Of a stretch of 64,000 nucleotides of DNA, positions 1 to 8,894 are shown piece after piece. A program made the position numbers and the translations under genes. The stretch spans positions 106,344 to 170,343 of the forward strand of contig NZ_JACAQA010000005.1 in NCBI RefSeq assembly GCF_013385425.1, given 5' to 3'. The notes beneath the pieces were generated by a model, which saw only the letters and a program-made list of their open reading frames with translations, ran no database searches and was not told the DNA's origin. This stretch comes from Pseudomonas gingeri (GTDB lineage: Bacteria > Pseudomonadota > Gammaproteobacteria > Pseudomonadales > Pseudomonadaceae). Each line of letters begins with the position of its first letter. The stretch's first letter is position 1.

Positions 1-510
1 CGCGATGCCTTGAGCGTGGTGGCGGCGCAATACCCGGAGCTGATGGGCAAGTACGGCGGTCACGCCATGGCGGCGGGTCTGAGCCTGCCCCAGGAAAATT
101 TCCCGTTGTTTGCCGAAGCCTTCGACGCCGAAGTGCGCCGTCAGCTGTCGGAAGACGACCTGACCGGACGCCTGCAGACCGATGGTTCGCTGGCCATCGA
201 GGAGTTCAACCTGGAACTGGCCCGGGCGCTGCGCAATGCCGGTCCCTGGGGCCAGCATTTCCCCGAGCCGCTGTTCCATGGTGTGTTCCAACTGGTGGAA
301 AAACGCATCGTCGGCGAGCGGCATCTGAAGGTGGTGCTGAAAAGCGAATGCGGTTCGCTGAAGCTTGATGGTATTGCCTTCGGTATCGATCCGGAGCTGT
401 GGACCAACGCGCGGGTCGACTGGGTGGAGCTGGCCTACAAGCTCGACCTCAACGAGTTCCGTGGCAAGGAAAGCGTGCAGTTGATGATTGCCCATATCGA
501 GCCGCGCTGA
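1..510 (+). CDS. recJ: RecJ single-stranded-DNA exonuclease, C-terminal part (5' end outside window)
   Basis: This is the last 169 codons of an open frame that enters from the left edge. RecJ is a 5'-3' exonuclease on single-stranded DNA that acts in recombination and mismatch repair in the cytoplasm. The visible part holds the end of the DHHA1 region, with GKYGGHAMAAGLSL near the start, followed by the C-terminal OB-like domain ending IAHIEPR. The GGH..AAG signature is typical of DHHA1 phosphoesterases. The catalytic DHH motifs lie outside the window. An old yellow enzyme follows after a repeat-containing gap, which fits the recJ region I remember from other pseudomonads. Confidence 0.9.
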   Translation, partial: RDALSVVAAQYPELMGKYGGHAMAAGLSLPQENFPLFAEAFDAEVRRQLSEDDLTGRLQTDGSLAIEEFNLELARALRNAGPWGQHFPEPLFHGVFQLVEKRIVGERHLKVVLKSECGSLKLDGIAFGIDPELWTNARVDWVELAYKLDLNEFRGKESVQLMIAHIEPR

Positions 511-540
511 GACCTGTTGAGGGGATGCGGTCCGTCTTCC

Positions 541-626
541 GTGGGAGCCGGCTTGCCGGCGATGAGGCCTTTGGGTCTTGCATCGCCTGCCCGGACGCCA
601 TCGCTGGCAAGCCGGCTCCTACAGGG
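541..626. repeat. REP-type inverted repeat pair between recJ and the flavin oxidoreductase
   Basis: GTGGGAGCCGGCTTGCCGGC at 541-560 and its inverted counterpart at 601-625 (GCTGGCAAGCCGGCTCCTAC) form a head-to-head REP doublet around a short spacer. The same motif family recurs at several other intergenic sites in the window. The rest of the 345-base gap (511-540 and 627-855) shows no gene; it should hold the promoter of the next gene, but I see no clear -35/-10 pair. Confidence 0.8.
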
Positions 627-855
627 ACCGTGTTGATCGATGTTATGAGGGCAGGTTACAGGCGATTCAGCCGGTTTAAATCCGCTGAACCCTCCCGCCT
701 GTGCCGTTGTCGACTAGTCTGTAAGCACTGTCTGAATGGTCTTGTGACGTCGTCCTGTTTTTTACCCGCTGGGGGGCGGTTCTCCACCACTCTTGTCACT
801 TGCCGACGTTCTAACAGAACCCTGGAGCCAGCCCACTTGATTTGAGAGGTGCCCC

Positions 856-1962
856 ATGAGTCTGCTGCTCGAACCCTATACCCTTCGCCAATTGACCCTG
901 CTCAACCGCATCGCGGTCTCGCCTATGTGCCAGTACTCCAGTGTCGACGGCCTCGCCAACGATTGGCATCTCGTCCACCTGGGCAGTCGGGCGGTGGGCG
1001 GGGCCGGGCTGATTTTCACCGAAGCCACCGCGGTCACCGCCGATGGCCGGATCACCGCCCAGGACCTGGGCCTGTGGAACGACGAACAGATCGAACCGCT
1101 GCAACGTATCACCCGGTTTATCACCGCCCAGGGCGCGGTCGCGGGGATCCAGCTGGCCCATGCCGGGCGCAAGGCCAGCACCCATCGACCCTGGCTGGGC
1201 AAGCATGGCAGCGTCAAGCCCGAGGACGGAGGCTGGACCCCGGTCGGCCCTTCGTCGATTGCCTTCGATCCGCAGCACACATCGCCCACCTCCCTGGACG
1301 AGAGCCAGATCGCCGAGGTGATCCAGGCGTTTGTCGCGGCCGCCAAGCGGGCACTGATTGCTGGTTTCAAAGTAGTCGAAGTGCATGCGGCCCATGGTTA
1401 TCTGCTGCACCAGTTTCTATCGCCCTTGAGCAATCAGCGCCGTGACCAATACGGTGGCTCCTTCGAAAATCGTATCCGCCTGGTATTGCAGGTGACCGAA
1501 GCGGTGCGGGCGGTCTGGCCTGACGAGTTGCCGCTGTTTGTGCGGGTGTCGGCGACCGATTGGGTGGAAGACGGCTGGAATCCGGACGAAACGGTGGAGT
1601 TGGCGCGGCGTCTGAAAGCCTTGGGTGTCGACCTGATCGACGTGTCTTCGGGCGGCACCGCTGCCAATGCGGAAATCCCCACGGGTCCCGGTTATCAGAC
1701 CCGTTTTGCCGAGCGCGTACGCAAGGAGTCCGATATCGCCACCGGTACCGTCGGATTGATTACCGAACCGGCCCAGGCCGAGCATATCCTGCGCACCGGC
1801 CAGGCGGATATGATCCTGTTGGCCCGTGAGTTGTTGCGCGACCCTTACTGGCCGCTGCATGCCGACGATGACCTGGGAGGGCGCAAGGCGATCTGGCCGG
1901 CGCAGTATCAGCGTGCGACCCATCGCGATCAGCCGATTCATGAGTCGGATTTGCGTGATTGA
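856..1962 (+). CDS. NADH:flavin oxidoreductase, old yellow enzyme (YqjM/XenA class)
   Basis: A 368-residue FMN-binding TIM-barrel oxidoreductase that uses NAD(P)H to reduce activated C=C bonds in enones or xenobiotics. The N-terminal PYTL...NRIAVSPMCQYSS carries Cys25, the flavin-tuning cysteine of the YqjM/XenA thermophilic-like subclass. Residues around 114-120 (IQLAHAGRK) and VHAAHGYLLHQFLSP near 174-188 match the family's substrate and FMN regions, and the C-terminal third has the phosphate-binding GLI...ILLARELLRDPYW. The length is typical. The ATG follows a GAGAGGTG ribosome binding site. It looks monocistronic, with a terminator about 130 bases downstream. The exact substrate cannot be told from sequence. 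Confidence 0.92.
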   Translation: MSLLLEPYTLRQLTLLNRIAVSPMCQYSSVDGLANDWHLVHLGSRAVGGAGLIFTEATAVTADGRITAQDLGLWNDEQIEPLQRITRFITAQGAVAGIQLAHAGRKASTHRPWLGKHGSVKPEDGGWTPVGPSSIAFDPQHTSPTSLDESQIAEVIQAFVAAAKRALIAGFKVVEVHAAHGYLLHQFLSPLSNQRRDQYGGSFENRIRLVLQVTEAVRAVWPDELPLFVRVSATDWVEDGWNPDETVELARRLKALGVDLIDVSSGGTAANAEIPTGPGYQTRFAERVRKESDIATGTVGLITEPAQAEHILRTGQADMILLARELLRDPYWPLHADDDLGGRKAIWPAQYQRATHRDQPIHESDLRD

Positions 1963-2039
1963 GGGTTGGAAGCTTGCCGTAAGGCGTTTGAGCGAATAAG
2001 GTCGGTTTCATGAACTCACATCTGAACATCTCGATTATT

Positions 2040-2062
2040 CCCACCCTCGATCCGAGGGTGGG
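2040..2062. repeat. 10-bp perfect hairpin (CCCACCCTCG stem)
   Basis: CCCACCCTCG at 2040-2049 pairs perfectly with CGAGGGTGGG at 2053-2062 across a 3-base loop. No T run follows, so it is not a standard terminator. It sits 27 bases before a real one and may stabilise the 3' end of the oxidoreductase mRNA. Confidence 0.6.
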
Positions 2063-2088
2063 CTGACGCGTGTTCTGAAAACACCCGA

Positions 2089-2116
2089 AACCCGCCCACC
2101 GAGGCGGGTTTTTTCT
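2089..2116 (+). terminator. Rho-independent terminator after the flavin oxidoreductase
   Basis: AACCCGCC (2089-2096) and GGCGGGTT (2103-2110) form an 8-bp perfect stem with a 6-base loop, followed directly by a T-rich tail. Confidence 0.85.
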
Positions 2117-2157
2117 GGCCGCCTCTCTGGGTTACTGGACGTCAAAAGGAGATTGAA

Positions 2158-2670
2158 ATGTCGCAACCTGAAACCCGTAGCCTTGATGATACTGTTCCGA
2201 CCCTGCACCTGGTCTGTGGAAAGATCGGTTCAGGCAAATCGACGCTAGCGCAACATCTGGCAGCGACACCCTCGACGGTGTTGATCAGCGAGGACGTCTG
2301 GCTCGCGCGGCTGTATCCGGGAGAAATCAGCGAGATCACCGACTATGTGCGCTGCGCCACCCGCTTGCGCGGGGCCTTGGCCGAGCATCTCGTTGCACTA
2401 TTGAAAGCGGGGATCTCGGTGGTGCTCGATTTTCCGTCCAATACCGTGGCCAGCCGGCTTTGGGCCCGATCGGTCTTTGAGCGCGCGGGCGTTGCCCATC
2501 GGCTGCATTTTCTCGATGTGGGCGATGACGTGTGCAAGGCGCGCCTGAAGGTCCGCAATGAAACGGGCGATCACCCGTTCAAGACCACCGAGGCCGAGTT
2601 CGAGGTGATTTCCCGCTATTTCGAAGCGCCGGCAGTGGAGGAAGCATTTGAGGTGGTGCGGTATGAATGA
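2158..2670 (+). CDS. Small AAA/P-loop ATPase, kinase-like
   Basis: A 170-residue soluble protein with a Walker A motif, LVCGKIGSGKST, at about residues 20-31 and a following helix QHLA. ISEDVWLARLYPGE (about 44-57) and LDFPSN (about 90-95) resemble the acceptor and Walker B-like regions of small nucleoside, shikimate or zeta-toxin-like kinases. The C-terminal RLKVRNETGDHPF resembles a lid segment. It has its own AAGGAG ribosome binding site 7 bases before the ATG and lies between two apparently independent genes. The substrate is unknown. Proteins of this shape are commonly annotated as ATP-binding AAA family; a role as a small-molecule kinase is inference. Confidence 0.75.
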   Translation: MSQPETRSLDDTVPTLHLVCGKIGSGKSTLAQHLAATPSTVLISEDVWLARLYPGEISEITDYVRCATRLRGALAEHLVALLKAGISVVLDFPSNTVASRLWARSVFERAGVAHRLHFLDVGDDVCKARLKVRNETGDHPFKTTEAEFEVISRYFEAPAVEEAFEVVRYE

Positions 2671-2856
2671 GCCCGCTCGGAGGATATTCACCTGTCATCA
2701 TCGGGATACCAGTGGGCTGCCCTGCACAGTTAAGGAGATTTTCCTTCTGGAAATTTCGAAATGATCTTAGGTGAATTCGGATTGTTCCTACCCTTAGGCT
2801 AAGTCTGAGGCGGTTTTTCCAGGCGATTCCGGTCCTGTCACAGAGGGAAGGCGTCC

Positions 2857-3048
2857 ATGTCAAAGCAGCGAAGTATCTTCGGTTTCATGCTGTTTCTCTG
2901 GACCTTCAGGGCCGCGCCCAGACCCAGGGTGCGCAAGCTCAGCGATGAGGAACTGCAACTGGTGGCGCGTTATCGCGCGTTGTCGGAAGAGGACCGCAAT
3001 GCGCTGGGCTGCCTGTTGAATGTGATGGAGGGCGTTTCGCGGTTTTGA
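2857..3048 (+). CDS. Conserved small hypothetical protein (63 aa)
   Basis: A 63-residue basic protein with an aromatic N-terminal stretch (FGFMLFLWTF, about residues 9-18) and a helical C-terminal half (KLSDEELQLVARYRALSEEDRNAL). The C-terminal half looks like the tail seen after the DNA-binding domain in some XRE-type regulators, but no helix-turn-helix is present. The start ATG follows GAGGGAAGG. High third-position GC and a good ribosome binding site argue that it is translated. I do not recognise a function. Confidence 0.55.
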   Translation: MSKQRSIFGFMLFLWTFRAAPRPRVRKLSDEELQLVARYRALSEEDRNALGCLLNVMEGVSRF

Positions 3049-3110
3049 GCTGAGCGTGCCGTCATTACTCTGAATCGATTTGTTCTAAATTTGATTTGTT
3101 TTTCAGAAGT

Positions 3111-3154
3111 GATCCATATAACGATCATAAAGTGATTTTATGATCGTTATATGG
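3111..3154. promoter_or_regulatory. 18-bp perfect palindrome downstream of hipA, related to the hipBA operator
   Basis: CCATATAACGATCATAAA (3114-3131) and its exact inverse complement (3137-3154) are separated by 5 bases. Positions 3111-3126 read GATC-N8-GATC with core CATATAAC, nearly the same as the GATC-N8-GATC units with core CATATAAA or its complement in the palindrome upstream of hipB. No T run follows in the hipA direction, so a second operator is more likely than a simple terminator, though a 3'-end hairpin role is possible. Confidence 0.6.
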
Positions 3155-3182
3155 GGCATTTTGGCGAGGTGCTGGATCAGCG

Positions 3183-4484
3183 CTAGAGCGAGCGGCGAAT
3201 ACGTTCTGCTTGATTGGCCACGCGTTCGGCATTCCCGGACAGCCCTTCAAAAGCATAAGGATTCAGCATCTGTCGGCTTTTCAGGACTTGAAGGTCGATC
3301 TCACTGATACCCGATTCGGCGCAGACACTCGACCAATAGATGGCTATCGCCTCCAGCTGCTGTTCGATGATCTCCAGTGCCTGGGCTTCTTCGAGTAGAA
3401 ACTTTTCCCGTGCGGCAAGGCAAACGGAGAGTCGACTCTGGTTATTGTTGCCCAGTATCAGCATGGCCTGTGTGGCCTCGGTTCCCGAACGCATCTGTGG
3501 GCAGATATCGTAGGCCGGCGTCAGTTGATAAGCTTTTCCATCAAAAAATGCAGCATGATTACGCCCATGATCGTCGGTATTGCTGCACAGAATGTTGAAG
3601 ACCAGTCGTGAGAACAGTTCCTTGAGATCGGCTTTCGGATCGGTAAAGTCGGCACGGATGATGTCGGTCAATTGCTCATAGCTGCAGTAGCGTGCCAGCA
3701 TTTCATCCAGCCCGAACAGCGTCAGTGCCGACGCCATTATTTTTCTCGTCCAGCCTTTTTCCGTAGCCGTTCGGTCAAAGCGCTCGATGAGCAACACGTC
3801 CTTGCCCAGAGCCCGCTCCATCCGCACGGGTGCGACATTCATACCGGTCAGGGACGCCAACTTCATGGCGATAAATTCTGATTTCACGACGTTGATCTGA
3901 TCGTTTGACGCTGAGAATTTTGCGACGTACTTGTGCCCGTTGCTCTCGATCAGTGCCTTGGGGCGCGCACCTCCGATGGAGGTCCCGTGGTTGAGCGCCT
4001 GGTCGAGATCGATAGGTAAAGGCACTCCCTTGTCCACCAGGTCCGCTGCCTGCATCAGCTCATCCAGGGTCGCCGATCTGGAGTTTCTGGGGACGAATTC
4101 GGTGGCGGATGTCTGGAAATCCAGAGCTCCGATACGATCCGAGCCTGACTCCATCAGGTAGGTAAGCTCATCCAGGTCCTGGTTATAAGCGGCTGCGCCT
4201 TGCTTGCCGTACAGCCGGTTGATGATGACTCGCCGCCCCCATGCGTCTGGTGAACCATCACGGATGCTACTGGGCATGGTCATGGAGTCGATAGGCTCAA
4301 TGACCTCGGTGCCCAGCGGCAGTTCGCGCAGGTTAAGCGCGATGGCGTTTTTTCGTGCCAGATAGCTTTTGCCGTACACGAATACGAAACGACTTTTATC
4401 ACGAACCAGGTTTCCCGCGACCACGGGTTCTGTTTCATCGGGCAGCCACAGCCAGACAAAGCATTGATCGGTGTTAGAAGTCAT
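3183..4484 (-). CDS. hipA: HipA-family serine/threonine kinase toxin
   Basis: A 433-residue toxin of a type II HipBA system, close in length to E. coli HipA (440). Known HipA proteins phosphorylate glutamyl-tRNA synthetase, stall translation and promote persistence. Seen here: an N-terminal couple_hipA region (VAGNLVRDK...LARKNAIALNLRELP), SIGGARPKALIE with the regulatory Ser/Gly-rich loop, HKYVAKFSASND with the ATP-binding lysine, and the catalytic loop NTDDHGRNHAAFF followed by YDICPQ carrying the metal-binding Asp. All key kinase residues appear present, so it should be active. It overlaps hipB by 11 bases, indicating coupled translation. Flanking genes are unrelated, as expected for a mobile toxin-antitoxin module. 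Confidence 0.93.
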   Translation of the reverse strand: MTSNTDQCFVWLWLPDETEPVVAGNLVRDKSRFVFVYGKSYLARKNAIALNLRELPLGTEVIEPIDSMTMPSSIRDGSPDAWGRRVIINRLYGKQGAAAYNQDLDELTYLMESGSDRIGALDFQTSATEFVPRNSRSATLDELMQAADLVDKGVPLPIDLDQALNHGTSIGGARPKALIESNGHKYVAKFSASNDQINVVKSEFIAMKLASLTGMNVAPVRMERALGKDVLLIERFDRTATEKGWTRKIMASALTLFGLDEMLARYCSYEQLTDIIRADFTDPKADLKELFSRLVFNILCSNTDDHGRNHAAFFDGKAYQLTPAYDICPQMRSGTEATQAMLILGNNNQSRLSVCLAAREKFLLEEAQALEIIEQQLEAIAIYWSSVCAESGISEIDLQVLKSRQMLNPYAFEGLSGNAERVANQAERIRRSL

Positions 4485-4800
4485 TGCTTACCTTTTTTGT
4501 CGGTGTGCGAATCCTTTTCGGTAGCACGGCGATTTTGGCATCCAGGTAGGTGTTCAGATGGGGCAAGGGGGTCGTATCGGAAAACAGTGTGATGCCCAGG
4601 AGGGTCGCCAGCTCGAAGACCACACCGATTTCGCATCGTGGATCACCGTGTTCGATACGCTGAACCGTTCCGCGCGACACGCCTGCCTTGTCTGCGAGCG
4701 CCTGCACCGTCAGTCCCCGCTCCTTGCGCTTGAGACGGATGACGTGGCCCATGACCTGCAGGGCATCAAGGCTGGCGGGGGAGTAACTGCGAACGGTCAT
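4474..4800 (-). CDS. hipB: HipB-type XRE antitoxin
   Basis: A 108-residue DNA-binding antitoxin that should bind HipA and repress the operon. Residues about 17-70 form an XRE/HTH_3 domain: MGHVIRLKRKERGLTVQALADKAGVSRGTVQRIEHGDPRCEIGVVFELATLLGI. The C-terminal tail (about 76-108) is basic and probably flexible. The gene comes first in the operon and ends inside the hipA start. The long palindrome just upstream (4864-4924) is the expected operator. The ATG at 4800 follows a weak AGG-type site. Confidence 0.9.
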   Translation of the reverse strand: MTVRSYSPASLDALQVMGHVIRLKRKERGLTVQALADKAGVSRGTVQRIEHGDPRCEIGVVFELATLLGITLFSDTTPLPHLNTYLDAKIAVLPKRIRTPTKKVSNDF

Positions 4801-4863
4801 CGGGGGTGTAAAGCCTGGAGTGAATGGATAGCGTTAACCCTAGAACATTTACTCGGACTTAAC

Positions 4864-4924
4864 AATAAATGATCTTTATATGGATCTTAAGGTGGCTTTA
4901 AGATCTATATAAAGATCATTTATT
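4864..4924 (-). promoter_or_regulatory. 61-bp near-perfect palindrome, hipBA operator/promoter
   Basis: Two 27-base arms (4864-4890 and 4898-4924) are inverse complements with a single mismatch. Each arm holds a GATC-N8-GATC unit (4871-4886 and 4902-4917). The geometry is like the paired TATCC-N8-GGATA half-sites of E. coli HipB operators, but the sequence differs. TATAT stretches inside the arms could serve as the -10 box of the minus-strand hipBA promoter, 64-124 bases before the hipB start. Confidence 0.75.
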
Positions 4925-5002
4925 GATTTTTTCTTTACTGGTCCCGGGTGGTCGGAGGACCGATCACCCAAGGGGTTTTTGGCTACTTACCAACGCTTGC
5001 CG

Positions 5003-6484
5003 TTACCGACCGATTTTCCAGGCATCGCCCGCCGGCGCAGTGCCACGGTCATAGGGCTTGCCCAGCCACATGTAGAGCAGGCCGAGACCGATGACGATGG
5101 CGGTGCTCAGGACCATGGCGTAGTTGATGTACCACGCCGCATCCGGGGTGCGCGGCCAGGCCATGTTGACGATGGCGCCGACGCCGTAGACCAGCGCACC
5201 GATATTCACCGGCAGGCCCCAGGCGCCCAGGGTGAACTTGCCGCTGGGTTTCCAGCCGCGCGCCCGGGCGAACAGGGCGGCCAGAACGATCATCTGGAAG
5301 GCCAGGTAGATGCCGATGGCGGCGAAGCTGACGATGGTCGCCACCGCGTCCTGCAGGAAGAAACCGAGAGCGATGATCAGCGCCGGCAGGACGCCGGAGA
5401 CGAACAGTGCCGCCACCGGCACCTGGGTGGTCGGTGAAAGCCGCTTGAGCAGGCTGCTGCCGATGACCATTTCATCCCGGGCGTAGGAGTACAGCAGACG
5501 GCTGGCGGCTGCTTGCAGGCTGATGACGCAGGAGATGAAGGAAATCATCACCACGCCCATCACCACTTTCGAACCGACGCTGCCGAAGGCATTGTTGAGG
5601 ATGGTGGTCACCGGGTCCTTGTCGGTGCCGTTGATCACCGCCTGCATGTCCGGTACGGCGAGGATCAGCGCCAGGCAGGCGAACATCGCCGCGATACCGC
5701 CGATATAGATGGTCATGCGCATGGCCACCGGGATCTGCTTGCTCGGATTCGGGGTTTCCTCGGCCACATCGCCGCAGGCTTCGAAGCCGTAGTAGAGGAA
5801 CATGCCCGCCAGGGACGCGGTGAGGAACGCCGGCAGGTAGGAGCCGTCGACGCGGATATCGAAGGTGTTGAACAGCACGCTGATCGGCTGGTGACGCTCG
5901 AACACCAGCAGGTAGACGCCGACGATCACCGCACCGACCAGTTCGCAGAGAAAGCCGAACATGGCGATGCGCGCCAGGACCTTGGTACCGCTGAGGTTGA
6001 CCAGGGTGGCGAACAGTGTCAGCACCAGGGCGATGACGATATTGGTATTGTTGCTCGGTTCGAAACCGAGCATCGCCGCCAGGTAAGGGCCGGCACCCAC
6101 GGCTACGGCGGCAATGGTCACACAGAGGGCGATGGAGTAGATCCAGCCGACCATCCACGCCCAGCGTTTACCCACCAGGCGCCGGGCCCACGGATAGACG
6201 CCACCGGAAATCGGGAATTGCGAGACCACTTCACCGAAGATCAGGCACACCAGCAGTTGTCCACAGCCCACCAGCAGATAGGCCCAGAACATCGGCGGGC
6301 CGCCGGCGGCCAGGCACAGGCCGAACAGGGTGTAGACGCCGACCACCGGCGAGAGGTAGGTAAAGCCCAGGGCGAAGTTTTCCCACAGGCTCATGCTGCG
6401 ATTGAAGTTCGAGGTGTAGCCCAGTTTGCGCAGCTGTTCGGCATCGCTGTCGGCGGCTGCGCCGAGATGGGGTTGTGCAGTCAT
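5003..6484 (-). CDS. APC-superfamily amino acid permease (GABA/choline-type)
   Basis: A 493-residue polytopic inner-membrane transporter with about 12 predicted membrane helices. The N-terminal LGYTSNFNRSMSLWENFALGFTYLSPVVGVY is characteristic of the amino acid/choline transporter (ACT) branch of the APC superfamily, which includes GABA and choline permeases. FLYYGFEACGDVAEETPNPSKQIP is the conserved helix-6/loop signature. It lies 101 bases downstream of patD in the same direction, so import of GABA, putrescine or a related amine/amino acid is the natural guess. The substrate is not determinable from sequence. A hairpin (6523-6563) lies in the gap from patD. Confidence 0.9.
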   Translation of the reverse strand: MTAQPHLGAAADSDAEQLRKLGYTSNFNRSMSLWENFALGFTYLSPVVGVYTLFGLCLAAGGPPMFWAYLLVGCGQLLVCLIFGEVVSQFPISGGVYPWARRLVGKRWAWMVGWIYSIALCVTIAAVAVGAGPYLAAMLGFEPSNNTNIVIALVLTLFATLVNLSGTKVLARIAMFGFLCELVGAVIVGVYLLVFERHQPISVLFNTFDIRVDGSYLPAFLTASLAGMFLYYGFEACGDVAEETPNPSKQIPVAMRMTIYIGGIAAMFACLALILAVPDMQAVINGTDKDPVTTILNNAFGSVGSKVVMGVVMISFISCVISLQAAASRLLYSYARDEMVIGSSLLKRLSPTTQVPVAALFVSGVLPALIIALGFFLQDAVATIVSFAAIGIYLAFQMIVLAALFARARGWKPSGKFTLGAWGLPVNIGALVYGVGAIVNMAWPRTPDAAWYINYAMVLSTAIVIGLGLLYMWLGKPYDRGTAPAGDAWKIGR

Positions 6485-6522
6485 GACGGTATTGCTCCGG
6501 AAAATCGGCAGATTTCAGGTGT

Positions 6523-6563
6523 CCGAAACCGTGGCCGGGCCATGACGGCCCGTCCCGGTTCGG
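6523..6563. repeat. Hairpin between patD and the permease gene
   Basis: CCGAAACCG (6523-6531) pairs with CGGTTCGG (6556-6563) with one bulge, and inside it GGGCC (6537-6541) pairs with GGCCC (6547-6551). No U tract follows on the minus strand, so it may be a processing or stability element and not a terminator. Confidence 0.4.
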
Positions 6564-6585
6564 TATTGTTTTGGTGGGTTGGTAC

Positions 6586-8010
6586 TTAGTGCTTGAACAT
6601 CACATGGCGCACGGTGGTGTAGTCTTCCAGCCCGTACATGGACATGTCCTTGCCATAACCGGACAGTTTCTGCCCGCCATGGGGCATTTCGCTGACCAGC
6701 ATGAAGTGGGTATTGACCCAGGTGCAGCCGTACTGCAAACGGGCCGCCAGACGGTGGGCGCGCCCGACGTCGGCGGTCCATACCGACGATGCCAGGCCGT
6801 AATCCGAATCGTTGGCCCAACCCAGTACCTGGGCTTCATCGGAAAACTTCGTCACCGACACCACCGGCCCGAATACCTCTCGGCGGACGATTTCGTCATC
6901 CTGCTGGGCATCGGCGAGGACCGTTGGTTCGAAGAAGAAGCCATTGCCGGGCACCGTCTTGCCACCGGTGACCAGGCGGATATGCGACTGGGCCAGTGCG
7001 CGCTCGACAAAGCCGGCCACGCGGTCACGGTGCTGCGCGGTGATCAGCGGGCCCAGCTCGGTTTCCGGATCGTCCTGCAAACCGTACTTGATGGTGCTGA
7101 CCGCCGCGCCGAGTTTCTCGACAAACTTCTCGTAGATCCCGGCCTGGGCGTAGACCCGGCAGGCGGCGGTGCAGTCCTGGCCGGCATTGTAGAAACCGAA
7201 GGTGCGGATGCCCTCCACGGCGGCGTCGATATCGGCGTCGTCGAAGATGATCACCGGGGCCTTGCCACCCAGCTCCATATGCATGCGCTTCACGCTGTCG
7301 GCGGTGCTGGAAATGATGTGCGAGCCGGTGGCGATGGAACCGGTCAGCGAGACCATTCGCACCTGCGGGTGGGTCACCAGCGGATTGCCCACGGTCGGGC
7401 CACGGCCGAAGACCAGGTTGAGCACGCCGGCGGGGAAGATCTGCGCCGCCAGTTCGGCCAGGCGCAGGGCGGTCAACGGGGTCTGTTCCGAGGGTTTGAG
7501 CACCACGGTATTGCCGGCGGCCAGGGCCGGGGCGATTTTCCAGGCGACCATCATCAGCGGGTAGTTCCACGGCGCGATGGAGGCGATCACGCCCACCGGG
7601 TCGCGGCGGATCATCGAGGTGTGGCCGGGCAGGTATTCGCCCGCCGCCGAACCGCTCATGCAGCGGCTGGCACCGGCGAAGAAGCGGAACACGTCGGCGA
7701 TGGCCGGGATCTCGTCGTTGAGGGCGGCGCTCAGGGGTTTGCCGCAGTTGTCCGATTCCAGTTTCGCCAGCTCCGGACCATGGGCCTCGATGGAGTCGGC
7801 CAGTTTCAGCAGCAGCAGGGAGCGGTCTTTCGGCGCGGTCTGCGACCAGCTTTCGAAAGCGTCGGCGGCGGCGCGCACGGCGGCGTCGACCTGGGCTTCG
7901 CTGGCTTCGTGGATATCCACCAGCACCCGGCCCAGGGACGGGTTGAATACGGATTGGGCCGGGCCTTCGCCGTTGACGAGTTGGCCGTTGATCAGCAGTT
8001 TGGTTTGCAT
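6586..8010 (-). CDS. patD: Gamma-aminobutyraldehyde dehydrogenase PatD
   Basis: A 474-residue NAD-dependent aldehyde dehydrogenase that converts 4-aminobutanal to GABA in putrescine breakdown. It reads almost line for line like E. coli PatD (YdcW), with the same length. Signatures: [18 protein letters not shown] (nucleotide-binding region), [16 protein letters not shown] with the catalytic Glu, [17 protein letters not shown] with the catalytic Cys, and C-terminal [19 protein letters not shown] chose the ATG at 8010 because GAGGA lies 7 bases before it and the protein then begins [11 protein letters not shown] like the E. coli enzyme; an in-frame ATG at 8031 has no good site. Neighbours are a polyamine-type ABC importer and a permease, matching the role. 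Confidence 0.93.
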   Translation of the reverse strand: MQTKLLINGQLVNGEGPAQSVFNPSLGRVLVDIHEASEAQVDAAVRAAADAFESWSQTAPKDRSLLLLKLADSIEAHGPELAKLESDNCGKPLSAALNDEIPAIADVFRFFAGASRCMSGSAAGEYLPGHTSMIRRDPVGVIASIAPWNYPLMMVAWKIAPALAAGNTVVLKPSEQTPLTALRLAELAAQIFPAGVLNLVFGRGPTVGNPLVTHPQVRMVSLTGSIATGSHIISSTADSVKRMHMELGGKAPVIIFDDADIDAAVEGIRTFGFYNAGQDCTAACRVYAQAGIYEKFVEKLGAAVSTIKYGLQDDPETELGPLITAQHRDRVAGFVERALAQSHIRLVTGGKTVPGNGFFFEPTVLADAQQDDEIVRREVFGPVVSVTKFSDEAQVLGWANDSDYGLASSVWTADVGRAHRLAARLQYGCTWVNTHFMLVSEMPHGGQKLSGYGKDMSMYGLEDYTTVRHVMFKH

Positions 8011-8069
8011 ATGGGTGTCCTCATGACGCAATCAGATATTTCGATAAACACCGAACCTTTGGAAATGGG

Positions 8070-8894
8070 TTATTTGCCGCCACTGCCCGCCACGCTTTCG
8101 CCGCCGCGAGTCAGGTAGTAGGCGCCGAGAATCGGCAGCATCGTGACCATCATCACCAGCATGGCGACCACGTTGGTCACGGGCACATCCCGTGGCCGGC
8201 TGAGCTGGTTGAGCAGCCAGATCGGCAAGGTGCGTTCATGGCCGGCGGTAAAGGTGGTGACGATGATCTCGTCGAATGACAGGGCAAACGCCAGCATGCC
8301 GCCGGCCAGCAACGCCGAGCCGAGGTTCGGCAGGACGATGTAGCGGAAGGTCTGCCAGCCGTCGGCGCCCAGGTCCATCGAGGCCTCGATCAGGCTGTGG
8401 GAGGTGCGCCGCAAGCGGGCGATGACGTTGTTGTAGACGATCACCACGCAGAAGGTCGCGTGGCCGACAATGATGGTGAACATCCCCGGCTCGATCCCCA
8501 GGGTCTTGAAGGTTGCCAGCAAGGCGATCCCGGTGATGATCCCCGGCAGGGCTATGGGTAGGATCAGCATCAGCGAGATGCCCTGCTTGCCGAAGAAGTC
8601 CCGGCGATACAGGGCGGCCGAGGCCAGGGTGCCGAGCAGCATGGCGATCAGCGTGGCAATCGCGGCGATCTGCAACGACAGCTTGATGGCTTCCAGTACA
8701 TCGGGCCGGGCGAAGGCCACGCTGAACCACTTCAGGGTGAAGCCCTGGGGCGGGAAGCTGAAGGCCGAGTCCTCGGTGTTGAAGGCGTAGAGGAAGATGA
8801 TCAGGATCGGAAAATGCAGGAACACCAGTCCGCCCCAGGCGGCCAGGCGCAGACCCAGGGAGGCCTTGTCCCCATGTTGTGAATTAGAGCGCAT
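8070..8894 (-). CDS. Polyamine-type ABC transporter permease (PotC/YdcV-like)
   Basis: A 274-residue inner-membrane permease with about six helices. The conserved cytoplasmic EAA loop, [25 protein letters not shown] at about residues 166-190, contacts the ATPase. It overlaps the upstream permease gene by 11 bases and precedes patD by 59 bases. The layout matches E. coli ydcSTUV-patD, where this is YdcV. It probably forms a heterodimer with the product of 8884-9831 and imports putrescine or a related amine. Confidence 0.9.
   Translation of the reverse strand: MRSNSQHGDKASLGLRLAAWGGLVFLHFPILIIFLYAFNTEDSAFSFPPQGFTLKWFSVAFARPDVLEAIKLSLQIAAIATLIAMLLGTLASAALYRRDFFGKQGISLMLILPIALPGIITGIALLATFKTLGIEPGMFTIIVGHATFCVVIVYNNVIARLRRTSHSLIEASMDLGADGWQTFRYIVLPNLGSALLAGGMLAFALSFDEIIVTTFTAGHERTLPIWLLNQLSRPRDVPVTNVVAMLVMMVTMLPILGAYYLTRGGESVAGSGGK

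Noticed and set aside
4946..4969. Hairpin GGGTGGTCGG/CCGATCACCC between hipBA operator and the permease gene, considered as a terminator
   Set aside because: The only gene it could end is the minus-strand permease, and no T run follows in that direction; one stem position is a G-T type pair. It may have another role.
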